A stretch of DNA of 37,536 nt, taken from a virus. The stretch is from IMG/VR virus record IMGVR_UViG_3300017991_000226, positions 1-37,536 of that record, one strand, 5' to 3'. The notes under the pieces are model-generated. The model saw only the letters and a program-made list of their open reading frames with translations. It ran no database searches and was not told where the DNA came from. Each line of letters opens with the position of its first letter. Position 1 is the first letter of the stretch. Positions 29,898 to 37,341 of this stretch are shown here, one piece after another. The position numbers were made by a program, and so were the translations under genes.

Positions 29898-31322
29898 TTA
29901 AATGTACACCGGGGGATAAGTCGTTAGTATCGCATCATCCGTTCCTGGAATATCTGTAGTATTTCCGAGGCCAACGGCCCCAGCTCCATACTGAGGGTGA
30001 TCAACATCAGGGGCCCACTCCTTTGTCCAAAATAATGCTACCCACTCATCGCGCAGAGCCTCCTGTCCCGCTCCACCTCCGAAGAATATCCCCATCAAAT
30101 ATAAGTCAATCTCAACCTCTTCATATTCCCTGAATTTCATTGTGGCAGAAGAATAAACGCACTCATTTCCAAGGAACATTTCATAGATTCCATCATTATT
30201 CCCATTACCTGGGGAGGATACTGTATTCATTTTTATCCTGATGGTAATCAGATAAGACGCTTGCGAAGGTCCTGACAGATCAAGCAGCTTATTAAAATTC
30301 CAGTGCGATCCGTACGCACTCGGTTGGTCATGGTGGTAGACATAGCCCCCATGTTCACCTGCTATATTATCAAACGCTCCCCGGCTTGTCCACCCCATGT
30401 TTGGATTAATAGGATACTCTGCCCCTCCCACTGGGTATGAAGAACCATTATATGTATACCCATTGGCATTAAATCCCGCCATTCCGAATCCAATCTTTCC
30501 CCCTGCGTTTTTCAGGAACCCAGGCTTGAATGCTTGAATAGATGTCAGCCAGATCTCTTTTTGAGGAGTATAATTCCCAACCAAAGCATTAATGTCATCA
30601 CCAGCGTTATTACCTAAATCAACACTTTGTTCCAATACCGTATAACTACCCAAAGCAACGATTGAACCTGGGCTGGATGCAATTGATGCTCCATAATCTA
30701 CCCCCGTCATGGCATTTGTATAAGGCTCTATAGTTCGATTATTGAAATCCACTTCATTGAAAATAGTATACAAGTCGGATGCAAATGGAAGAGTATCATA
30801 TCCATCGCTTATCCTTCCAAGGACGTAATCATTCTGAGTTTCATCCAGGGGGATATCTTTGCATTCACTGATACTGCCAAGGATAAAATTACCTACATTC
30901 TCAGGGCTGCCTATCTCCACCGATTCCAGAGCGAGGGCACGAACGTACTCCTCGATGTAATTCCATCCTACTAACCATGATTGATTATTTGAATCTACTA
31001 CGATGGCAACGATCCCACAAGGAGATGCAGCCTCCAGTTGATCATGCAGATCATTTATCTCCAGGCGAAGCTTAGAAAGTATAAATTCAACGTTATGCTT
31101 ATATGAGAATGCAGGGGAACCGGTGTTAATCGATTCTGTCCTGATAATTGTATCAAGATCTGCCTCAATTTTCTGGAATGATGTACCTGAATCCAAGTTG
31201 ATATTTGATACTTCCCCGGAGGTGATCGTTACACTTGATATACTGTTGAGCTCTATCAAGAACAAAGCCCTGTTGCTTGGCCGGTTAAGATCGCATGTTT
31301 TATTATAATTTGAAATTCCCAT
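29898..31322 (-). CDS. Tail-tube-like protein fused to a polysaccharide-lyase-like domain (paralogue C)
   Basis: Residues 1-190 are a diverged copy of the tail-tube-like domain (SISSVTITSGEVSNINLDSG, then SPCGIVAIVVDSNNQSWLVG). Residues about 210-474 form a beta jelly-roll with KPGFLKNAGGKIGFGMAGF, GWTSRGAF, GGYVYHHDQPSAYGSHWNFN, and FGGGAGQEALRDEWV. This order (G-G-K-x-G, S-R, Y-V-Y, W-N-F, M-N-T, F-G-G) resembles polysaccharide lyase family 14-type domains. It could cut a capsular or surface glycan. The catalytic Lys and Arg cannot be assigned with certainty. Next to other glycan-active genes it fits a receptor-degrading tail component. Confidence 0.6.
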   Translation of the reverse strand: MGISNYNKTCDLNRPSNRALFLIELNSISSVTITSGEVSNINLDSGTSFQKIEADLDTIIRTESINTGSPAFSYKHNVEFILSKLRLEINDLHDQLEAASPCGIVAIVVDSNNQSWLVGWNYIEEYVRALALESVEIGSPENVGNFILGSISECKDIPLDETQNDYVLGRISDGYDTLPFASDLYTIFNEVDFNNRTIEPYTNAMTGVDYGASIASSPGSIVALGSYTVLEQSVDLGNNAGDDINALVGNYTPQKEIWLTSIQAFKPGFLKNAGGKIGFGMAGFNANGYTYNGSSYPVGGAEYPINPNMGWTSRGAFDNIAGEHGGYVYHHDQPSAYGSHWNFNKLLDLSGPSQASYLITIRIKMNTVSSPGNGNNDGIYEMFLGNECVYSSATMKFREYEEVEIDLYLMGIFFGGGAGQEALRDEWVALFWTKEWAPDVDHPQYGAGAVGLGNTTDIPGTDDAILTTYPPVYI

Positions 31323-31323
31323 T

Positions 31324-31680
31324 CTAATTGAGCTTATGTCCTGGAGGAAGGCTCCTCTTCTTTACCTCATATACATCATTCATCAAACCATCAAGGCGCA
31401 GGGTAAGCTGGCCGATCAGCTCCTTTGCATTTTCGCCCTGCCCCTCCATTTCCTTTCTTAATAATTCATTCGTAACTCTGAGCTCATTTACATATAGCAG
31501 CATAACCTCCCTGGAGACTCTTGTTTGATCCAGCGCCTCGATATGCTTTTCATTACTATTTATTCGCTGATGATTTGTAATAGATACAACGATCCCGGAC
31601 AGGATAAAGGGAGTAAGGACCGAGATAAGAGTAATCTTCAGCTTCCGTATGAATTCAGATTGGTCTTGCGACATAGCCAT
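31324..31680 (-). CDS. Single-pass membrane protein with coiled coil (about 118 aa)
   Basis: Open from 31788, but the ATG at 31680 (MAMSQDQSEFIRKL) starts just after the preceding gene, so I choose it. Residues about 15-38 (ITLISVLTPFILSGIVVSIT) are one membrane helix. The rest is a coiled coil (NSNEKHIEALDQTRVSREVM, later AKELIGQLTLRLDGLMNDVY). Its shape is like small phage membrane proteins near lysis or fibre genes, but I cannot name it. It could anchor a complex to the host membrane. Confidence 0.5.
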   Translation of the reverse strand: MAMSQDQSEFIRKLKITLISVLTPFILSGIVVSITNHQRINSNEKHIEALDQTRVSREVMLLYVNELRVTNELLRKEMEGQGENAKELIGQLTLRLDGLMNDVYEVKKRSLPPGHKLN

Positions 31681-31684
31681 TACA

Positions 31685-32029
31685 TTAATCATTAACACTT
31701 TCCGTGACATCAAAATACCCATACATAATTTGTGAATCATCATCGATGTTCTTAAGTCCATGATGATACCTTTTTTCCTTAAGATCAAAATCCATAGGCA
31801 ATCCCACGATATTATTATTTGCTCCGGTAACCGTAATTGTAGAGGTCAGCTCTGCAACTGATGTACTGGAATTTATTCCTTCCTTCACCTTAAAGATCAA
31901 TGATTTTCCAGATAGATCAACAGGGTTATTATCTTTATCAGTTACCTCGAAATAAAGAGTATAACTGGATCTGGAAATATAACAGATATCCTTTTTCTTC
32001 GCTTCTTTTGCGTTTAAGTCACAGCTCAT
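31685..32029 (-). CDS. Baseplate upper-protein-like (BppU N-terminal type) domain
   Basis: The 114-residue protein has YTLYFEVTDKDNNPVDLSGK, LIFKVKEG, then YFDVTESV, the strand order of the BppU N-terminal Ig-like domain, which attaches receptor-binding proteins to the baseplate in lactococcal phages. Here it is a stand-alone copy directly after the 758-residue esterase fibre, coupled by ATGA. An adaptor for that fibre is the most likely role, but the match is to a variable family. Confidence 0.5.
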   Translation of the reverse strand: MSCDLNAKEAKKKDICYISRSSYTLYFEVTDKDNNPVDLSGKSLIFKVKEGINSSTSVAELTSTITVTGANNNIVGLPMDFDLKEKRYHHGLKNIDDDSQIMYGYFDVTESVND

Positions 32030-34302
32030 AATCGTAATTTTTCAGCTAACAATCTCCCTACAAGATTCTGACCGGATGTATTGTAATGCAAATTATCATC
32101 ATTAAAATATTCCCCAAAAAACTCATCAGTCTCATAAACAACATTCTGAACATTATCATATAGTTCAGCCATTTCTCGGTGTATGTTCCTTACATCATCC
32201 CATGCATCTAATGCATATCCAGAGTTTGAAAGCAGAACCATATACAATGCGGTTCCGGGATAATCAGCCTTAATCCTCTCAATAAAATTAATGTATGCAA
32301 TCCTGATATCTGAGATTGTATAGCTTGAATCTCCATGCCTAACCCCGGCATCCTGCTCACCTTGAATCCAGATAATACCAAAAGGAACATCAGCGTTAAC
32401 ATAAGACAATGCCCCGTCTGTTATCTGCTTAGCATCAGCATATAAATCGCCTGTTTCAGACCAGTTATATGGGTCGGCCGAAGCCTTCGGGGTCATACCT
32501 GTTGAACCCCTTCCCTTTTTTGCTATTAAAACTTTCTTGCCTGTTCTTGAATGAAAGTATTTCCCAAATGGAGGACCTGAGCTTCCAGAGAAATCAGCAT
32601 CCATTAGATGATATAAAAGCCCTCCAGAGTAATAAAATCCATCTCCAATATTTGGCCCCTCCTGGCTGATTGTCCTTGCTTGTCCAAGAGCATTTGATTG
32701 CCCCCAAAGGCCAAATACTACTGTATCATCATCACCAATAAATAAAGAAAGAGTTCCTGAATCATACGTATTCACAACCAAATCAATACCAGATATTATA
32801 TTGTCGACTTCCCTTACAGTCATATTTGATTGATATGCTGCATTCAAATTTGATTCCTCCAATTCTGATACATGCAGCATGTGTGCAAATCTCTGATCAT
32901 TATATGAAGACGATCGAATTAAATCCTGATAATATGGGGTGATCGAAACAGCAGAAACCGTGTCCAAGATTGCTGTTGTGCCTGATGCAAATTTCAATAC
33001 AAGGTCATTTCCGTCTGCTGTAATAATCCTTCTTATTAATCCGTCCGTGGCAATTGATTCCAGATCCCCCGTTTCGGTGGCAATCTTAACAGTCCCATCA
33101 TTTTCAGGTAAGATAAAACGAACAAGATACTTTTGTCCTGAGATAAATACATCAGATTGCGTGATAGATATATCTGCGCCCTGCCCCCCATCTGTTGAAA
33201 CATATCCGTCTGCAATCGTAAGATTCCCGCCTGGATCATTTTCTACCCAATCAGATGAATCAGCAAAGTTTCCATTTGTAATTAAATCGGAACCCTTCAC
33301 ACCGCCATATCTATTGAACAATTCAAGGTCATACTGATCATAATTCAGTTTCCGTGGATTAAAATCAATAAGCGAATCGTACTTATTGTGGAATCCACCC
33401 CCGGCATGGTATGAGATGTAATAATAAGTTGTTCCTAAAATAGACTGAGAAGCACCTATGCTTATATTGTAAACCAATGAGCCATCTGGCTGCACCGGGA
33501 TATAGAAGTCTGTTCCTGATCCATCAGAAGAGGTATTGAATAGCTGAAACGCTCTATCTAAAGCATGATAAGCTGCGCTATTCCAAGAAACTGTACCAGC
33601 GAAAGACTCAGCATTGTTATTGCCCATCAAGTCTAATAGGGTGGATGGATCATAAAAGTAATTTGTCGGGGGTGTTGTAATGGTCCATGTATGATATTTC
33701 AGCAGTTCCGTTTCGCCTATATCTGTATTCCAGAAAGCCAAGTCCCAAAAATAGCCTCTTAATGTGTGAATATTTGGATAGCCATTTGTGAAGTTCTTAA
33801 AATATAACTGGGTGCTGTCTGGCGTGATGTAACCATAAGACACACCATCAATATAAAGATAGATATTTGTACCATCAGAGCGATACATAAAGTTTTGAGA
33901 TACACTCTTTCGTAGGTCATCAAAATCAGCATCAGAGGTATTACCCGATCCGTCCCAATGAAAATATGCTCCACCGCTATCCCTAAATCCCAGTTTTGTA
34001 TTCACGGAAGGGAATTCCAATTGCGCTCCAAATCCTCCCCCAATCACAGAGTCTCTGCCACCCGTTCTAAATTCAATAGCCTTAAATGCAACAGCCCATT
34101 CAGTTAGATTATTTGAAAGCGGAGTGTCCCATTCGACCCCTCCTTCTTCACCATTGAAAAATGGACACCGGCACGAGATAACGGCTTCACTTAAAGTATT
34201 TCCTTCGAGTAAATTATTAGCCCTCGAAGACAATGTTTTATTGTAATCTACCTCGGATATGTTGTATTTCCGCTGCTGTACCTGTGTGATTTGAAAGGTC
34301 AT
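32026..34302 (-). CDS. Receptor-binding fibre with LamG-like domain and SASA acetylesterase
   Basis: Residues about 30-210 form a LamG/concanavalin-like sandwich (EWAVAFKAIEFRTGGRDSVI, LYIDGVSYGY, GYFWDLAFWNTDIGE). Residues about 340-455 form a carbohydrate-binding-like domain (DLITNGNFADSSDWVEN). The C-terminal 240 residues are a SASA-type esterase: nucleophile Ser536 in WGQSNALGQ, WIQGEQDAG, and DDNLHYNTSGQ near the end (Asp735/736 and His739). The enzyme class removes acetyl groups from sugars such as sialic acids or xylans, so it may strip O-acetyl groups from host surface glycans. It is coupled to the carbohydrate-binding-like gene by ATGA. Confidence 0.78.
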   Translation of the reverse strand: MTFQITQVQQRKYNISEVDYNKTLSSRANNLLEGNTLSEAVISCRCPFFNGEEGGVEWDTPLSNNLTEWAVAFKAIEFRTGGRDSVIGGGFGAQLEFPSVNTKLGFRDSGGAYFHWDGSGNTSDADFDDLRKSVSQNFMYRSDGTNIYLYIDGVSYGYITPDSTQLYFKNFTNGYPNIHTLRGYFWDLAFWNTDIGETELLKYHTWTITTPPTNYFYDPSTLLDLMGNNNAESFAGTVSWNSAAYHALDRAFQLFNTSSDGSGTDFYIPVQPDGSLVYNISIGASQSILGTTYYYISYHAGGGFHNKYDSLIDFNPRKLNYDQYDLELFNRYGGVKGSDLITNGNFADSSDWVENDPGGNLTIADGYVSTDGGQGADISITQSDVFISGQKYLVRFILPENDGTVKIATETGDLESIATDGLIRRIITADGNDLVLKFASGTTAILDTVSAVSITPYYQDLIRSSSYNDQRFAHMLHVSELEESNLNAAYQSNMTVREVDNIISGIDLVVNTYDSGTLSLFIGDDDTVVFGLWGQSNALGQARTISQEGPNIGDGFYYSGGLLYHLMDADFSGSSGPPFGKYFHSRTGKKVLIAKKGRGSTGMTPKASADPYNWSETGDLYADAKQITDGALSYVNADVPFGIIWIQGEQDAGVRHGDSSYTISDIRIAYINFIERIKADYPGTALYMVLLSNSGYALDAWDDVRNIHREMAELYDNVQNVVYETDEFFGEYFNDDNLHYNTSGQNLVGRLLAEKLRL

Positions 34303-34820
34303 AATTTCTTCTTGATCGATAAATTATCAAGGTAAATGGCACCATCATTTGATCCGCTTGCCTCTCTTATTTGTACATTCAATGTTACACCTATTGCTGT
34401 AACTTCAAGATCCAAATCACGCCATTCCGTTTCTGTGTTTGCAATATAATAAGCCTGATTCGCTCCGTTGATATAAACCCCCCAGCTTCCTCCTACACCC
34501 TTATGCTTCCATCGTCCAGTGATTTGATATACCTCTCCACCTGTTACTCCAGAAATACTGTATTGAGCCCTCGCATTTACTGTTGGGGTATCATTGCAAT
34601 CAAGTTCAAAAGCATAACCTCCAACCTCCTTTTCTACTGATTGGCTTCTGGATATATTCGCCCCCGTTCCAGCAAGTCCGGTAAAATCCCACCCTGTTGT
34701 GGCATCCGCTTCGTTTCCATTGGGATCTGAAACAGCGTTTGCATCAACATGGAGTTCCGGCCCATAAGATTCCCCGGCTCTACTTTTCAGCAATCCTATT
34801 CCTATTCCGATTCCTGGCAT
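34299..34820 (-). CDS. Stand-alone carbohydrate-binding-like protein
   Basis: The 173 residues match almost end to end the C-terminal domain of paralogue A. They start after a Gly/Ile leader (MPGIGIGIGLLKSRAG), then YGPELHVDANAVSDPNGNEA, then GRWKHKG and DGAIYLDNLSIKKK. The fold suggested is a CBM4/9-like jelly roll (G-x-x-D-x-W-x-H-K-G and D-N-x-S-I/V-K-x-K end). The gene is separated from its parent copy by a TAATG overlap. It could be a freely acting glycan-binding or decoration module. Confidence 0.65.
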   Translation of the reverse strand: MPGIGIGIGLLKSRAGESYGPELHVDANAVSDPNGNEADATTGWDFTGLAGTGANISRSQSVEKEVGGYAFELDCNDTPTVNARAQYSISGVTGGEVYQITGRWKHKGVGGSWGVYINGANQAYYIANTETEWRDLDLEVTAIGVTLNVQIREASGSNDGAIYLDNLSIKKKL

Positions 34821-35248
34821 TACAATTTTTCTTTTACTGATACATTATCAATGAAGACTCCCCCATCATTACCAACATTGTTTTCTCTTATCTGAATATT
34901 TAAGGTAGTTGATGGAGATGCAATTTCATATACAACAGAATTAAATGATGTTTCTGTATTAGTGATTGTTACGGGCTGCGCAGCTCCATTAATGTATAAT
35001 GCCCAATCTCCCCCAGATCCTTTATGCCTCCAATCAAATGTAATACGGTATGTGTAACCAGTAGTTACCCCCGCAATAGCAAGAACGCCCATAGCCCCGG
35101 AGGTTGGAGTATCATCAGCATCCAGTTGAAGAGCGTAGCTACCTACATTTTTCACAGCTGATTGGCTCTGAAAAATATTCGCCCCCGTTCCAGCAAGTCC
35201 GGTAGATGTCCAACCGGTAGTTGCATCCGCTTCGTTTCCATTGGGATC
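34654..35248. repeat. Tandem duplication of a carbohydrate-binding-like domain, period 521 bp
   Basis: Tracts 34654-34683 and 35175-35204 (30 nt), and 34702-34727 and 35223-35248 (26 nt), are identical with a constant offset of 521. The duplicated unit extends through 34820-35270 and its copy at 34299-34750. The two copies encode the C-terminal domain of the 347-aa protein and the whole 173-aa protein. Confidence 0.85.
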
Positions 35249-35863
35249 GCTTGCTGCATTCGCTGAGGTATGCAGTTCTGGACCATACGTTGCAGAGCTC
35301 CATTCAATTGGAGATCCTCCTCCTGCTGCCAGGGCATCCGATATTGATGTATTTAATGCATCATCGAACGGGAGATCCTGATATCCTGAATCTGACTCAA
35401 GGATTATATCCACTTCCTGAACATCTTCTTCATTTGACTCCTGGCCTGAGTTAAGATTATCCTGCTGAACGTAAAGGGCCTTATCCGTTCCATCTGTCTC
35501 ATTGTAGCCAGAGAGCCACGTCTTACCATTACCATCAACGACCAGGGCAACAATACCGCAGCTTGATGCAGCGGTAAGGGAATCACGCAGAGCATTCAAT
35601 TCTGCTGATGGATGGGAGAAGAACATTTCTACCTGGTGCGTGTACGAGATATTATTCCTCAAGCCAGCACCCTCCTCCGTGCGTATCACCCCATCAATAT
35701 TAGCCTGGACCTGTTTAAAGGTTGCAGATCCAACCATACTAATGGCAGTAACTTCCCCTCCGGATACAGTAACAGAATCAATATTCGCAGCCTCAGTAAG
35801 AAGAACAGCCAAATTTCCGGCAACGTTCTTATTGCATGATCTTGTAAAGGTTCCTATTGACAT
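34820..35863 (-). CDS. Tail-tube-like protein fused to carbohydrate-binding-like domain (paralogue A)
   Basis: Residues 1-190 begin MSIGTFTRSCNKNVAGN and are close to paralogue B at 1302-1961; the DNA includes tracts of identity. Residues about 195-347 form a jelly-roll-like domain (YGPELHTSANAASDPNGNEA, FDWRHKGSGGDWALYING, DNVSVKEKL). The fusion could display the binding domain on the tail tube, as some siphophages do with Ig-like domains on their tail-tube protein. The 36178 and connector genes lie upstream. It is followed immediately by a free copy of its binding domain. Confidence 0.7.
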   Translation of the reverse strand: MSIGTFTRSCNKNVAGNLAVLLTEAANIDSVTVSGGEVTAISMVGSATFKQVQANIDGVIRTEEGAGLRNNISYTHQVEMFFSHPSAELNALRDSLTAASSCGIVALVVDGNGKTWLSGYNETDGTDKALYVQQDNLNSGQESNEEDVQEVDIILESDSGYQDLPFDDALNTSISDALAAGGGSPIEWSSATYGPELHTSANAASDPNGNEADATTGWTSTGLAGTGANIFQSQSAVKNVGSYALQLDADDTPTSGAMGVLAIAGVTTGYTYRITFDWRHKGSGGDWALYINGAAQPVTITNTETSFNSVVYEIASPSTTLNIQIRENNVGNDGGVFIDNVSVKEKL

Positions 35864-35872
35864 GATTTCTAA

Positions 35873-36178
35873 TTATTTGAAGTAATTACGAACTGTCCCT
35901 GATGCTACGACCACAGATTTAGCATCATAGCCTAATGGAATGAAGCTGTTTACTGTATCTGCTGAAGCGAGAGTAACGCCCATCCATGACTTGTCATCGA
36001 TTGTCTCATCGACCCCATGTTTGTTCGTTACTATGATACTTGTGATTTCCGCATCAGCCAGGATGCCAATCCCATGAATCTTCTTATCATCATCTTTCCC
36101 GGAAGGAGTGAAAGTTCCAGCTCCCACTTGATCGTCGCAACCATTTGATCCGGCCACATTTGCTATAAATCCGCTCAT
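35873..36178 (-). CDS. Hypothetical 101-aa protein, likely virion-associated
   Basis: It begins MSGFIANVAGSNGCDDQVGA and contains strands (EITSIIVTNKHGVDETIDDK) with a Gly/Ser-rich pattern. No family is recognised. The place between head-tail and receptor-binding genes suggests a structural or decoration protein. It starts 2 nt after the Rossmann-like gene stop. Confidence 0.55.
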   Translation of the reverse strand: MSGFIANVAGSNGCDDQVGAGTFTPSGKDDDKKIHGIGILADAEITSIIVTNKHGVDETIDDKSWMGVTLASADTVNSFIPLGYDAKSVVVASGTVRNYFK

Positions 36179-36180
36179 CG

Positions 36181-36804
36181 TTATATATTTATTTTGTTAA
36201 TATCCTGTTTCTTACTTGGAAACCTACTATAAAAATCTGAATCAATATCCATCTTTGGAAATGATTCAATCTTGCTATCCAGGCCAACATTCAAGATCCT
36301 ATTCCAGTATGGCAACTTGAATACATCATAATGCTCATTCGCATTCTCATAGCTGGATCGAGTTACCCCCTCGGATGGATTATCATAATACGTCGGCCTC
36401 TCTCCTTCATATCCTCCATCAAATCCCAGGAGGATCACCCTGGAGGCTCCCAAATGGAAAGCCAGGGATAAGGCAAAGAATCCGCTCAGATTAGATTTCA
36501 GTATACACCAATCCTCTGAGAATGGCTCCGGGGATGGCTCAATAAATACCTCATGGAAGGAATGCATATTCCTGCCATTGTAAGATATCTTTAATCCATC
36601 GAATGCATCCAACTCCTTCATGAACTTCTTCTCCCATGGTGGATCGATGGCCACTACTACATGGCAATCGCATTGAATGAATGAGCTATTGATAGCAATA
36701 ACCGGCTTTTGTAACCGAGAGAAATCAAAGCCAGAGAGAGATACTCCTCCCCCAACAATCGTTACTACCTCTCCGTCGAATATAGCTGGCAGCTTGGTTT
36801 CCAT
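36181..36804 (-). CDS. Rossmann-like phage protein (DUF115/MptE-like)
   Basis: VVTIVGGGVSLSGFDFSRLQ near residue 15 is a nucleotide-binding-type Gly-rich loop, then PVIAINSSF. Later SNLSGFFALSLAFHLGASRV, then ILLGFDGGYEGERPTYYDN, matches a family of DUF115-like phage proteins whose fold resembles sialyltransferase and MptE. Such proteins occur in structural modules of many phages, where they may glycosylate something or bind a nucleotide sugar, but none of this is shown here. It lies in the head-to-fibre transition, between the connector and small structural genes. Confidence 0.65.
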   Translation of the reverse strand: METKLPAIFDGEVVTIVGGGVSLSGFDFSRLQKPVIAINSSFIQCDCHVVVAIDPPWEKKFMKELDAFDGLKISYNGRNMHSFHEVFIEPSPEPFSEDWCILKSNLSGFFALSLAFHLGASRVILLGFDGGYEGERPTYYDNPSEGVTRSSYENANEHYDVFKLPYWNRILNVGLDSKIESFPKMDIDSDFYSRFPSKKQDINKINI

Positions 36805-36816
36805 TAAATCAAAGAA

Positions 36817-37341
36817 CTAATAATATGGTAAATCCTGCGTGTAATCGTAATCATCACAATCCTTCTTATGAGTTCCATCCATCACGATCCCACCATGAAT
36901 CTCAATCCCTTTGGCCTCATTCAATCCGCTTTCATAATCAGGATATAAAGCCTCATTATCATTAAGGTATTTTACAAGCTCTTCAATGAGCATATTTGCT
37001 GAATCCAGAGCATTATTCTGCATCAGATCATAATCCGAATCAGGAGGAGCATTCCGATTCTGTCCTCTTATCTGAGCCATCCCTACAGTACCCACCTCAG
37101 TCTTTAGCACAGGGAGGATGTAATACTTCACGAAGTATGCCAGGGGAGGATTTATTTTCTCTACAAGGGCAGTATATGAGGATGGGGTAGCTATAACAAG
37201 ATCATAGAAATCCTCTCCCAGCACCGGCTTGATATGCCTTAGCTGAGCCCCCAGGATGATATTGTCCCGGATCTTAGCTACATCGACATTCCTATCGAAT
37301 GCAAGCTCAATCACCTCATTGCTGCTTATCAGTAGTCCCAT
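36817..37341 (-). CDS. Head-tail connector-like protein
   Basis: The 174-residue protein has KIRDNIILGAQLRHIKPVLG followed by a LALYDL-type aromatic stretch (EDFYDLVIATPSSYTALVEK), then YFVKYYILPVLKTEVG. This pattern fits DUF6712/gp6-like head-tail connectors of Bacteroidota phages, small alpha-helical proteins bound under the portal. Its start overlaps the C-terminus of the portal fragment by 26 nt, so portal and connector are adjacent, as expected. The call rests on pattern and context. Confidence 0.65.
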   Translation of the reverse strand: MGLLISSNEVIELAFDRNVDVAKIRDNIILGAQLRHIKPVLGEDFYDLVIATPSSYTALVEKINPPLAYFVKYYILPVLKTEVGTVGMAQIRGQNRNAPPDSDYDLMQNNALDSANMLIEELVKYLNDNEALYPDYESGLNEAKGIEIHGGIVMDGTHKKDCDDYDYTQDLPYY

